Source: Sulfitobacter sp. HGT1
Lineage (GTDB): Bacteria > Pseudomonadota > Alphaproteobacteria > Rhodobacterales > Rhodobacteraceae
DNA length: 64,000 nt
Reading direction: 5' to 3'
Assembly (NCBI RefSeq): GCF_013282155.1
Contig: NZ_BLWI01000002.1
Span: forward strand, 248,001 to 312,000
Below the pieces are notes generated by a model, which was not told the origin of the DNA, ran no database searches, and saw nothing but the letters and a program-made list of their open reading frames with translations. Every line of letters begins with the position of its first letter. Positions within the stretch are counted from its first letter, which is position 1. The translations under genes and the position numbers were made by a program. This document shows, in pieces, positions 51,693-61,129 of this stretch.

Positions 51693-53929
51693 ACAAAATC
51701 CACCGATTTGGACAGGGGCAATTCACGGATGCGTTGGCCGGTGGCGGCAAAAATCGCATTCGCCAGTGCAGGTGCAGCGGGCGGAACACCCGGTTCGCCG
51801 ATGCCCCTGATCTTGTCGCCATTCTCAAGGCCGCGCACCATGATTTCAGGCGTCTGGTACAGGCGCATCCCCTCGTAAGCGTGGTAATTGTCCTGTTGGG
51901 CTGCGCCATCGACATAGGTCATCTCGCAGTTCATCGCATGGCCCAGACCAAAGATCACCCCGCCTTGCACCTGCGCCTCAAAGTTCACAGGGTCCAGCAC
52001 ACGGCCCACATCAGCGGCGACGAATACCTTGTCGATGCGAATGCCACGATCCGTGTTCGTGACCTCGACCACCTGGGCCACAGGCACGCCAAAGGCCAGC
52101 GTGAAGGCCAGCCCCCGCCCGCGGTTGGGCCCAAGGTCGCTGCCCCAATCCGACATTTCGCCCACGGCCTCGAGCACCTTGCGCGAGGGCGCGTGCCAGC
52201 ACAGCCGGAGCCGTTCTTCCAGCGGGTCGACGCCAGCGGCATGGCACATCTCGTCCATGAAACTTTCGTGCAGGAACCCGTTGCCCGATGCCCCCACGGA
52301 CCGCCACGAACTGATCGGCACCATCGCCGGTGTGCGGTATCCCGTCACCCGATAGTTGGGGATCGCGAAGGGCTGGTCCCACGCACCCGCCACAATCGCC
52401 ACATCGGGGCCGATGGCAGGCTGGCCCAACCGGGCAAGCGACGATTCAGCGACGGATGGCGCTGCAATCGACAGATCAAACGCATCCAGCGCGCCGGATT
52501 TCACGGCCCCCCTGCCACGTGCAATGGCCAGCGGGCGGGAAAAATCATGGGTAAAGTCTTCTTCGCGCTGCCAGATCATCTTGATCGGGGTATCACGCAG
52601 TTGCAGGGCGATTTCGACGGCCTGGGCAACGTAATCATCCTCGAGCCGGCGACCGAAGCTGCCGCCCGACATCAAGACATGCACATGGATGTTATCCGCA
52701 TCCAACCCCGTCAGCTTGGCCATGTTGGCCTGCACGAAACGCGGAATCTGCGTGCCCGTCCAGATATCCAGACGGGTCCGGGTCATTTTGACCACGACGC
52801 TCATGGGTTCCAACGGGGCGTGGGCCAGATAGGGAATACGGTATTCCGCCTCGATCACATCGGCACCGTCAAGCGCGGCGGTTACATCGCCTTCGTCCTT
52901 GAAGCGGCTGTCTTGATGATCGTCGGTCATGGATGCCGCGACGGCGTCAAACTGGTCGGCGGTGTTCCCGATATAGGGTGAAGGCCCCCAGTCGCAGTCG
53001 ACAGCCTGGGCCGCCTGAAACGCCCGCCACGTGTTATCGGCCACAACGGCAATTCCGCCGGTGATCGGCAAGACGCTGCGCACGCCGCGCATCGCCTGGG
53101 CCGCTGCTGCGTCAAAGCCGATGATGCCGCCGCCCATGGCGGGGTTGGTGCGGGTGGTGGCATAGACCATGCCGTCCATCACCATATCGATACCATAGGT
53201 CAGGGTGCCGGTTGATTTGGCGACCATATCCGTGCGCTTTTGCGGCTTGGTCAAATAGCGCCACTGCGACGGATCGCGCAAGGCAACATCCTGCACGGGG
53301 TCGATGTCTGCGGCAGCTACTGCCAGATCAAGATAGTCGATCTTTGATCCGTCCGGCAGCACAACATGGCCGTTTTCCGTGCTCAGCTGGTCGCGCGGCA
53401 GGCCGGTTTGTTTCATCGCGGCGCGGATCAGCGTTTCGCGTGCAACAGCCCCCGCCATGCGCAGACGGTCGTACATATCGGGCACCGTCGAGGACCCGCC
53501 GGTAATGTGCAGCCCCATCAGTTTGCCCATCACATCCGCAGCGCCGCGCCCCGTGCGCGCCAGCAAAGTATCGGATGTGGCGGCAATCGGCATCGCCTCG
53601 GCCCCGACCACACCATTGTAGTAAATCGCACTGGCAGGCCCCGGCGACACGGTCGCTGTTGCGGGGTCGATGTCCAGTTCTTCGGTAATCAGATGCGCCT
53701 GCATCGACCATGCGCCCTGCCCCACATCCGCACGCGGCGTGATCAGGGTGATCCCTTGGGCGTCAATCCTGACGTAGGGGGTGATCGCGGTTTCACCTGG
53801 CTTGAGATCGGCCAGCAAGGGGTTTTCGCCCTCGCGTTTATAAAGATACGTGCCAAAGGCAACGCCACCCGCGATGGCGGCCGACCCGATCAGGAAACTG
53901 CGGCGGGCAATGGTTTTTACGCGTCCCAT
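51689..53929 (-). CDS. molybdopterin-binding large subunit, IorB-type (isoquinoline 1-oxidoreductase/aldehyde dehydrogenase-like)
   Basis: A 746-residue xanthine-oxidase-family subunit. A twin-arginine signal is at the N-terminus (IARRSFLIGSAAIAGGVAFG), showing export to the periplasm. Duplicated MoCo-binding domains follow, with PRADVGQGAWSMQAHLITEELDI near 65, GGSFGRRLEDDYVAQAV near 430 and the active-site glutamate in GIGEPGVPPAAPALANAI near 715. Oxidation of an aldehyde or N-heterocycle with water is expected; the exact substrate is unknown. ATG 53927-53929 starts one base after the small-subunit stop. The complex is completed by the [2Fe-2S] subunit and the diheme cytochrome. Confidence 0.9.
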   Translation of the reverse strand: MGRVKTIARRSFLIGSAAIAGGVAFGTYLYKREGENPLLADLKPGETAITPYVRIDAQGITLITPRADVGQGAWSMQAHLITEELDIDPATATVSPGPASAIYYNGVVGAEAMPIAATSDTLLARTGRGAADVMGKLMGLHITGGSSTVPDMYDRLRMAGAVARETLIRAAMKQTGLPRDQLSTENGHVVLPDGSKIDYLDLAVAAADIDPVQDVALRDPSQWRYLTKPQKRTDMVAKSTGTLTYGIDMVMDGMVYATTRTNPAMGGGIIGFDAAAAQAMRGVRSVLPITGGIAVVADNTWRAFQAAQAVDCDWGPSPYIGNTADQFDAVAASMTDDHQDSRFKDEGDVTAALDGADVIEAEYRIPYLAHAPLEPMSVVVKMTRTRLDIWTGTQIPRFVQANMAKLTGLDADNIHVHVLMSGGSFGRRLEDDYVAQAVEIALQLRDTPIKMIWQREEDFTHDFSRPLAIARGRGAVKSGALDAFDLSIAAPSVAESSLARLGQPAIGPDVAIVAGAWDQPFAIPNYRVTGYRTPAMVPISSWRSVGASGNGFLHESFMDEMCHAAGVDPLEERLRLCWHAPSRKVLEAVGEMSDWGSDLGPNRGRGLAFTLAFGVPVAQVVEVTNTDRGIRIDKVFVAADVGRVLDPVNFEAQVQGGVIFGLGHAMNCEMTYVDGAAQQDNYHAYEGMRLYQTPEIMVRGLENGDKIRGIGEPGVPPAAPALANAIFAATGQRIRELPLSKSVDFV

Positions 53930-53930
53930 G

Positions 53931-54389
53931 TCAGACCCTTCTGAGCTTGATTGCCGCAAGTTTCACCGCGTCGCGAATCCGCGGATAGCTGCCGCAGCGA
54001 CATAGATTACCACTCATCGCCGCGTCGATCTGAGCGTCGGTGGGTTCCGAATTCATGTCCAGAAAGGATGCGGCCTGCATGATCTGGCCCGCCTGACAAT
54101 AGCCACATTGCGCGACCTGCAAGTCGATCCATGCCTCTTGGACAGCATGCAGGGCCGAGGGTGTGCCCAGCCCTTCGATGGTGGTGACATCGCCGATCAC
54201 GTCCCCCGCCGCCAACTGGCACGACCGCACCGCGACCCCGTCCACATGCACCGTACAGGCCCCGCATTGGGCAATGCCGCACCCGTATTTCGGGCCGGTG
54301 ATCCCCAGTTCGTCCCGCAAGACCCACAAAAGCGGCATGTCGTCTTCGACATCAACATCGTGGGTTTCGCCATTTACGGTCAGTTTCAT
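53931..54389 (-). CDS. [2Fe-2S] small subunit, IorA-type
   Basis: A 152-residue iron-sulfur subunit with two clusters: a plant-ferredoxin-like one ([21 protein letters not shown] near 38-60) and a helical one ([10 protein letters not shown] near 95 and CRCGSYPRI near 130). It passes electrons from the molybdenum site to the cytochrome. It has no signal peptide and would be carried out with the Tat-targeted large subunit. It is the first gene of the three-gene unit. Confidence 0.93.
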   Translation of the reverse strand: MKLTVNGETHDVDVEDDMPLLWVLRDELGITGPKYGCGIAQCGACTVHVDGVAVRSCQLAAGDVIGDVTTIEGLGTPSALHAVQEAWIDLQVAQCGYCQAGQIMQAASFLDMNSEPTDAQIDAAMSGNLCRCGSYPRIRDAVKLAAIKLRRV

Positions 54390-54506
54390 CAGGGGTCTCC
54401 CGCGAGCTTAGAGGCGCAAACTTTCACCTGATCCCGACAGGTAGAGTTAAGGCCAGTAGAAGCAAAAGATATCCTCGCGTCAACTTTGCCACCCCGTGCA
54501 AATAAT

Positions 54507-54541
54507 AAAAAGCACCGCCCCCAACCGGAAGCGGTGCTTTT
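54507..54541 (-). terminator. rho-independent terminator of the class III alcohol dehydrogenase gene
   Basis: AAAAGCACCGC (54508-54518) pairs with GCGGTGCTTTT (54531-54541), and TTTATTATTT follows on the minus strand. Confidence 0.88.
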
Positions 54542-54563
54542 GGAACGTCGAAGGCAAGCCTGT

Positions 54564-55679
54564 TCAGAACTCGACGACCGCGCGGATCGATTTGCCCTGA
54601 TGCATCAGTTCGAAACCATAGTTGATCTCGTCCAGGGTCAGTTTGTGCGTGATCATCGGGTCGATCTCGATTTTGCCGTTCATGTACCAGTCAACGATCT
54701 TTGGCACGTCGGTGCGCCCCTTGGCCCCGCCAAATGCAGTGCCGCGCCAGACGCGGCCTGTGACCAGTTGAAACGGGCGGGTCGAGATTTCGGCACCCGC
54801 AGGGGCCACACCGATGATGATGCTTTCGCCCCAGCCTTTATGCGCGGCCTCGAGCGCCTGACGCATGACCTTGGTGTTGCCGGTGGCGTCGAATGTGTAA
54901 TCGGCACCGCCTTTGGTCAGTTCGACCAGATGGGCCACCAGGTCGCCTTCGACCTTGGACGGGTTCACAAAATCGGTCATGCCGAAATAACGACCGGTTT
55001 CTTCCTTGTCGTCATTCAGATCGACGCCAACGATCTGGTCTGCACCGGCAAGGCGCAGGCCCTGAATCACGTTCAACCCGATGCCGCCCAGACCGAAGAC
55101 AACGCAGCGCGCCCCGATTTCGACCTTGGCCGTGTTGATCACCGCGCCAATGCCGGTGGTGACGCCGCACCCGATGTAGCAGATTTTATCAAACGGCGCG
55201 TCCTTGCGGACCTTGGCCAGCGCGATTTCAGGAATGACCGTGTGGTTGGCGAAGGTCGAGCAGCCCATGTAGTGGTGGATCGGCGTGCCATCCAGCATCG
55301 AAAACCGCGTTGTGCCATCGGGCAGCAGGCCCTGGCCCTGGGTGACGCGGATTGCCTGACACAGGTTGGTTTTGCCCGACAGGCAATATTCGCATTCACG
55401 GCATTCGGGTGTGTAGAGCGGGATCACGTGGTCGCCGACTTCGAGCGTGGTCACACCTTCGCCGATTTCGAGCACAACGCCCGCGCCCTCGTGGCCGAGG
55501 ATGGCGGGAAAGATTCCTTCGGGATCGTCGCCCGAGCGGGTGAATTCATCGGTGTGGCACAGGCCGGTGGCCTTGATCTCGATCAGGACTTCGCCCTTGC
55601 GGGGGCCTTCGAGGTTGACCTCCATGATTTCAAGCGGTTTGCCTGCGGCAACGGCGACGGCGGCGCGGGTTCTCATCAT
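54564..55679 (-). CDS. S-(hydroxymethyl)glutathione dehydrogenase / class III alcohol dehydrogenase
   Basis: A 371-residue zinc NAD enzyme that oxidises the glutathione adduct of formaldehyde and can reduce S-nitrosoglutathione. Catalytic-zinc residues are in GLCHTDEF near 45 and GHEGAG near 65, and the structural zinc cysteines in [15 protein letters not shown] near 92-106. The Rossmann motif is [10 protein letters not shown] near 195. ATG 55677-55679 ([10 protein letters not shown]) is eight bases after AAGGA, so the upstream ATG at 55688 is less likely. A formaldehyde-oxidising enzyme would suit an organism that demethylates methoxyaromatics, for example through the P450 6 kb away. Confidence 0.93.
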   Translation of the reverse strand: MMRTRAAVAVAAGKPLEIMEVNLEGPRKGEVLIEIKATGLCHTDEFTRSGDDPEGIFPAILGHEGAGVVLEIGEGVTTLEVGDHVIPLYTPECRECEYCLSGKTNLCQAIRVTQGQGLLPDGTTRFSMLDGTPIHHYMGCSTFANHTVIPEIALAKVRKDAPFDKICYIGCGVTTGIGAVINTAKVEIGARCVVFGLGGIGLNVIQGLRLAGADQIVGVDLNDDKEETGRYFGMTDFVNPSKVEGDLVAHLVELTKGGADYTFDATGNTKVMRQALEAAHKGWGESIIIGVAPAGAEISTRPFQLVTGRVWRGTAFGGAKGRTDVPKIVDWYMNGKIEIDPMITHKLTLDEINYGFELMHQGKSIRAVVEF

Positions 55680-55823
55680 CGGGTCCATCCTTTTTCTATT
55701 TGTCGCAAGAGGCCGAATTTGGGCGTTCTTGTCAAGTAACGAGCGGGGGGTCGGGGGCCAGCCCCCGTGGCCGCGATGCGGCCCCTCCCCCGGGATTTAG
55801 GACCATTTGGAATAAAGACAAAC

Positions 55824-57497
55824 CTATTGTGCCTGATATGTAATGCGGCCGTTGCAGATGGTCAGTTGTGCAGATGCCTCGGTGATTTGGGCCGGAGCCA
55901 GACGCGTCAGATCGTGGGACAACAGGACGACATCTGCCAGCATGCCGGGGGCGAGCCGCCCTTTTTGATGGTCGCGGAATTCGACCCATGCGTTGTCGCG
56001 GGTGTAGCTGGCAAGGGTTTGCATCAGGCTTTGGGTTTGGTCCACCCAGTCGGGGCCCAGATCCAGCGGGGCAATGGCCGCTTTGATGTTGGTCATGACA
56101 TCGACCCCGATGACCGGCCAGTCGGTGCTGAAGATTACCGCTGCGCCGCTGTCGCGCAGTTGGGTCCAGGGGTAGGCATGGGGGATCTGATGGGGGTGAA
56201 GATATTTGCCCACACCACCGGCGGGGAAAATCCCGCCGAAAGGCGCATGGCCCGGCTGGATCGAGGCCACGGCACCAAGGCTGGCAAGGCGGGGGATATC
56301 ATCGGGGTGCATCGTTTCCAGATGTTCGATCCGGTGGCGACTGTCGCGCGCGCCATTGGTTTCCCGCGCCGTCTGATAGGCATCAAGGGTCCGCCGCACG
56401 CCGGCGTCGCCAATGGCATGCACGGCGATTTGCAGCCCCATGGCATCAATGGCGGTACAGGCCGCGTTAAAATGGTCGGCGCTAAAGACCGGATCGCCGT
56501 AGGTGTCTGTGGTATCGGGATAGGGCTGCAACATCAGCGCGGTGCGCCCTTCGATGACGCCATCGACGAACATCTTGACCGTGCCGGAATAGACCATGTC
56601 GCCGGTGTAGGTTCTGGCCATGGTCGCGGCCTCGGAAAGGCGGTCCAGCGGGTCTTCGGGCCGAAGATGGAACGGCACAGAGATACGGCAGAGCAATGTG
56701 CCTTCGGTCTCCATCTCGGAGAGCAGTTCGAGTTGGTAGAAGTTCCCGTCCATGCATTGCAGGCCTGTGATGCCCTGGGCCGCGCAATGGTGCATGCCGC
56801 GGGCAAGTGCAGCTTTGTCCCTGGCACGGTCGGTGGCGTTCGGCGTTGGCACCGGGTCCTTGCCCGAGATGAGCCCCGCCAGATCGCGCCCGCCATGGCG
56901 CGTCAGGGCAAGCACCGCCGCGTAGGCACCGGGTTCGCGCAATTCGCCCGTCGCCAGACCATCGTCGCCCATGACGATGTCGCAGCCCGCTGCCGTTTCG
57001 CCCCCGTGCAGGATGCCCGCCCGTTCCAGCGCTGCCGTATTCGCCCAGACCGTGTGGTGATCAGGTGCGAACATGGCAAAGGGCCGGTCGGGGCAGACGC
57101 TGTCCAATTCCTGGCGGGTCGGGGTTTTGTCGGCATGTAAGATCGCATAATCCGCCTGCACCGCAAACAGGATCGCATCCTCTGGGGTTTCGTCAGAATA
57201 AGGCGCGACAGCCGCCTTGAGCGCGGCAAGCCCCGTGACCCCGTGCAAATCCAGATAGCCCAGTTCGACCGATCCGCAGAACAGATGCACATGGCTGTCG
57301 ATAAAGCCCGGCATGACGGTGGCCAGGCCTGCGTCGATGATGCGCGTGTCAGGCCCCGCCAGCACACGCATTTGCGCGTCCGATCCGATGGCTGCGATTT
57401 TTTCGCCGCGGATCGCAAGGGCGCTCGCCCCTTCGGTCGCGGGGTCAAACGTGATCAGGGAACCGTTTACGATAATAATGTCGGCGGGCAAATCCAT
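55824..57497 (-). CDS. amidohydrolase, YtcJ-like
   Basis: A 557-residue member of the amidohydrolase superfamily group 3. MPGFIDSHVHLFCG near 62 holds the HxH pair, VKMFVDGVIEGRTALM near 310 the bridging lysine region, VHAIGDAG near 360 and RIEHLETMHPDD near 385 two further histidines, and FSTDWPVIG near 460 the aspartate. Substrates of this group are mostly unknown (amides, aromatic formamides). It is divergent or unlinked in operon terms: 78 bp separate its start from the pcaQ stop on the same strand. An extragenic-repeat-like stretch lies just after its stop (about 55785-55812). Confidence 0.88.
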   Translation of the reverse strand: MDLPADIIIVNGSLITFDPATEGASALAIRGEKIAAIGSDAQMRVLAGPDTRIIDAGLATVMPGFIDSHVHLFCGSVELGYLDLHGVTGLAALKAAVAPYSDETPEDAILFAVQADYAILHADKTPTRQELDSVCPDRPFAMFAPDHHTVWANTAALERAGILHGGETAAGCDIVMGDDGLATGELREPGAYAAVLALTRHGGRDLAGLISGKDPVPTPNATDRARDKAALARGMHHCAAQGITGLQCMDGNFYQLELLSEMETEGTLLCRISVPFHLRPEDPLDRLSEAATMARTYTGDMVYSGTVKMFVDGVIEGRTALMLQPYPDTTDTYGDPVFSADHFNAACTAIDAMGLQIAVHAIGDAGVRRTLDAYQTARETNGARDSRHRIEHLETMHPDDIPRLASLGAVASIQPGHAPFGGIFPAGGVGKYLHPHQIPHAYPWTQLRDSGAAVIFSTDWPVIGVDVMTNIKAAIAPLDLGPDWVDQTQSLMQTLASYTRDNAWVEFRDHQKGRLAPGMLADVVLLSHDLTRLAPAQITEASAQLTICNGRITYQAQ

Positions 57498-57575
57498 GGG
57501 GCGCGGTCTTTCATCAAGGCGGGACGTTCAGCCAAGCTAGTCGCAAGCCGGCACAAACCGCAAGATACGGCGTGG

Positions 57576-58475
57576 CTAAGGGGCTGTCGCATGTTGCAAA
57601 GCGTCGATCATCGCCGCAATTTCAGCGCTTTCGGGCAGGTTATCGCGCAGGCTGATGCCCACCGGTCCCGCCATCATCGGCGCATTCAAGGGGACAGCGC
57701 GCAGGCTGCCGTTCGCCAGCTCATGGGCGACCACCCCCCGCGAGATGAACCAGATCGCATCCGTCCGGAGCAAGACCTCGCGGCCAAAGGCAAGGGAGAC
57801 GGTTTCGAACGCGGGGGCCAGTTCATCCTGACCGATGCTGCGCAAATAGGCCCTGACCAGCGGGCCGATCACGGCACCGGGGGGCGGCAGGATCAGGGGA
57901 AAACGGCCTAGGGCACCTGCATCGAAGTGATCCGCACAAGGGTGGCTGGCGCGGACAACGGCCACCACGTCTTCGGTGTAAAGCTGGCGAAAACTCAGAC
58001 CCTCCATCTTGGCCGCCTCGGCCATGCGGCCCACGACCAGATCCAGACGCCCCTCGCGCAGTTGCGACAGCAGCAGCCAGTTCGGGCCGGTGGACACCCG
58101 CACCAGACATTGCGGCTGCGTGGCGCGAAACCGGATCGCGGCGCGGGGCACAAGTTGGGTGGCCGCCGTGGGCAATGCGCCAATCGCCAGCCGTGTCTGC
58201 CCCTGCCCGATCCCCTGCCGTGTAGCGCGCAGCAGCGTCGTCATGGCCGATCCGGCAAGTTTCTGAAACTCCTGCCCTGCCTTGTTCAGCCTCAGTTGCC
58301 GCGCGACGCGGTCAAACAGCTGCTGGCCGATGATATCCTCAAGCTCGCGCAGGGTTTTGGAAACGGCAGGCTGGCTGACGCCCAACTGATCCGCCGCCGC
58401 CACAATGGACCCCGCCTGGGCGATGTCGAGAAACGTGGAGATGTGGCGCAAGCGCAGGCGGGGGTCCAAATTCAT
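57576..58475 (-). CDS. pcaQ: pca operon regulator PcaQ (LysR family)
   Basis: A 299-residue LTTR. RLRLRHISTFLDIAQAGSIVAAADQLGVSQPAVSKTLRELE (residues 5-45, shown as one familiar block in two parts: RLRLRHISTFLDIAQAGS and QLGVSQPAVSKTLREL) is typical of the PcaQ/GbpR subgroup, and PPPGAVIGPLVRAYL near 200 is also characteristic. In rhizobia and Agrobacterium PcaQ activates the protocatechuate operon in response to beta-carboxymuconate or its lactone. It is divergent from pcaC, with a PcaQ-like operator covering its own start codon, so autoregulation is likely. Confidence 0.92.
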   Translation of the reverse strand: MNLDPRLRLRHISTFLDIAQAGSIVAAADQLGVSQPAVSKTLRELEDIIGQQLFDRVARQLRLNKAGQEFQKLAGSAMTTLLRATRQGIGQGQTRLAIGALPTAATQLVPRAAIRFRATQPQCLVRVSTGPNWLLLSQLREGRLDLVVGRMAEAAKMEGLSFRQLYTEDVVAVVRASHPCADHFDAGALGRFPLILPPPGAVIGPLVRAYLRSIGQDELAPAFETVSLAFGREVLLRTDAIWFISRGVVAHELANGSLRAVPLNAPMMAGPVGISLRDNLPESAEIAAMIDALQHATAP

Positions 58476-58489
58476 AACCTTAGGGTTAT
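58474..58489. promoter_or_regulatory. PcaQ operator-like site
   Basis: ATAACC-TTAG-GGTTAT is a perfect inverted repeat matching the motif I recall for rhizobial PcaQ (ATAACC-N4-GGTTAA) at 11 of 12 positions. Two of its bases belong to the pcaQ start codon (58473-58475), and it lies 77 bp upstream of pcaC. Confidence 0.75.
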
Positions 58490-58565
58490 ATATTTTGGCA
58501 TGTTTCTCAATATCTTTCGACGAAACGTTATGTCAAAACTGCAATTATTCCAAAGGGAGCGCAGG

Positions 58566-59673
<1,108 letters not shown>

Positions 59674-59674
<1 letters not shown>

Positions 59675-60279
59675 TGCAAGAGCTGAAACACCTCAAGGAA
59701 AGCCCGTCGCAAACGGCAGGTCCCTATGTGCACATCGGCTGCGTGCCGAATTTCTGCGACATCAAGGGCGTCTATCCCAATGATCTGGGCGACACGATGG
59801 TCAACGCCGATACACGTGGTGAGCGGATCACCGTCAAGGGCACCGTGTTTGACGGCACCGGTACCCCGCTCAAGGATGCATTGGTCGAGATCTGGCAGGC
59901 CGATGCGGACGGCATTTACCCCAACAACGACCCCCGCGGGCCGGCTGACCCGAACTTTACCGGCTGGGGCCGCAAGGCGGGCGATTACGACACCGGCGAA
60001 TGGGCCTTCGACACGATCCGCCCCGGTGCGGCACCGTTTCCGGACGGGCGCATGATGGCCCCGCATATCACCTTCTGGATCGTGGCACGTGGCATCAATA
60101 TTGGCCTGCAAACCCGCATGTATTTCCCCGATGCCGACAACAGCGCCGACCCGCTGCTGTTGCGCATCGAACATCAAAACCGCGTCCCGACCCTGATCGC
60201 GGAGAAAGAGGCCAATGGCGTCTATCGGTTTGATATCCATCTTCAGGGCGAGAAAGAAACGGTGTTCCTAGATGTCTGA
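59674..60279 (+). CDS. pcaG: protocatechuate 3,4-dioxygenase alpha subunit
   Basis: A 201-residue structural partner of PcaH in the (alpha-beta)Fe oligomer. SPSQTAGPYVHIG at the start, DALVEIWQADADG near 70 and PHITFWIVARGINIGLQTRMYFPD near 130 are conserved; the positions of the beta-subunit iron ligands are replaced, as expected. AAGGAGG lies eight bases before ATG 59674-59676; an earlier TTG is not needed. It overlaps the DUF849 gene by 8 bp. Confidence 0.96.
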
Positions 60280-61108
60280 TCCTTGTATCCTTTGCGTTGC
60301 CATCACCGGCAGCGTTCCCACCAAAGCCGCCAACCCGAACGTGCCGATTTCGATCGCTGAACAGGTCGAAAGCACCCACGAGGCGTTCGAGGCCGGGGCC
60401 AGCATTTGCCATGCCCATGTGCGCAACGATGATGAAACGCCCTCGTCGGACCCTGAAAAATTTGCCCGCCTCAAGGAAGGTCTGGAAAAGCATTGCCCCG
60501 GCATGATCATCCAGTTCTCGACCGGTGGCCGTTCCGGTGCGGGCAAGACCCGTGGCGGTATGCTGTCGCTGCGCCCTGATATGGCGTCGCTGTCGGTGGG
60601 GTCGAACAACTTTCCGACCCGCGTCTACGAGAACCCGCCGGATCTGGTTGACTGGCTTGCCTCCGAAATGCGCACCTACGAAGTCGTGCCCGAAGTCGAA
60701 GCCTTTGACCTCAGCCACATCCTGCAAGCCATCCAGCTTCACAAAGCCGGCAAGCTTTACGGGCGGCTTTATGTGCAATTCGTCATGGGCGTAAAAAACG
60801 CGATGCCAGCCGACAAGGTCGTGTTCGATTTCTATGTTGAACAGCTCAAGGCGCGTGCGCCTGATGCGGCATGGTGTGCGGCAGGGATCGGCCCCAACCA
60901 GATCGTTGTGAACGAATGGGCGATTGCGGCGGGCGGCCATACCCGCGCAGGGTTGGAAGATAACGTGCGCCTTGACCGCGACACCTTGGCCCCGTCGAAT
61001 GCCGCTCTGATCAAACGTGCCGCCGACCTGTGCGAGAAATACGAACGCCCCGTCGCCACATGGCAACAGGCCCGCGAAATCTTGGGCCTGCGCAGCGTCA
61101 CCGTCTAA
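60272..61108 (+). CDS. DUF849 beta-keto acid cleavage enzyme (BKACE) in the pca operon
   Basis: A 278-residue zinc TIM-barrel enzyme. BKACE members condense a beta-keto acid with acetyl-CoA to give acetoacetate and a shorter acyl-CoA. Zinc ligands are H47 and H49 in SICHAHVRND and the glutamate of VVNEWAIAAGGHTRAGLED near 215, and TGGRSGAGKTRGG near 85 is the CoA/substrate loop. Its 8-bp overlap with pcaG ties it to protocatechuate breakdown. For beta-ketoadipate the reaction would give succinyl-CoA and acetoacetate, replacing the CoA-transferase and thiolase (PcaIJ, PcaF). The substrate is inference. Confidence 0.88.
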   Translation: MSDPCILCVAITGSVPTKAANPNVPISIAEQVESTHEAFEAGASICHAHVRNDDETPSSDPEKFARLKEGLEKHCPGMIIQFSTGGRSGAGKTRGGMLSLRPDMASLSVGSNNFPTRVYENPPDLVDWLASEMRTYEVVPEVEAFDLSHILQAIQLHKAGKLYGRLYVQFVMGVKNAMPADKVVFDFYVEQLKARAPDAAWCAAGIGPNQIVVNEWAIAAGGHTRAGLEDNVRLDRDTLAPSNAALIKRAADLCEKYERPVATWQQAREILGLRSVTV

Positions 61109-61129
61109 TAAACCGGCCTGCCCGCTGCG

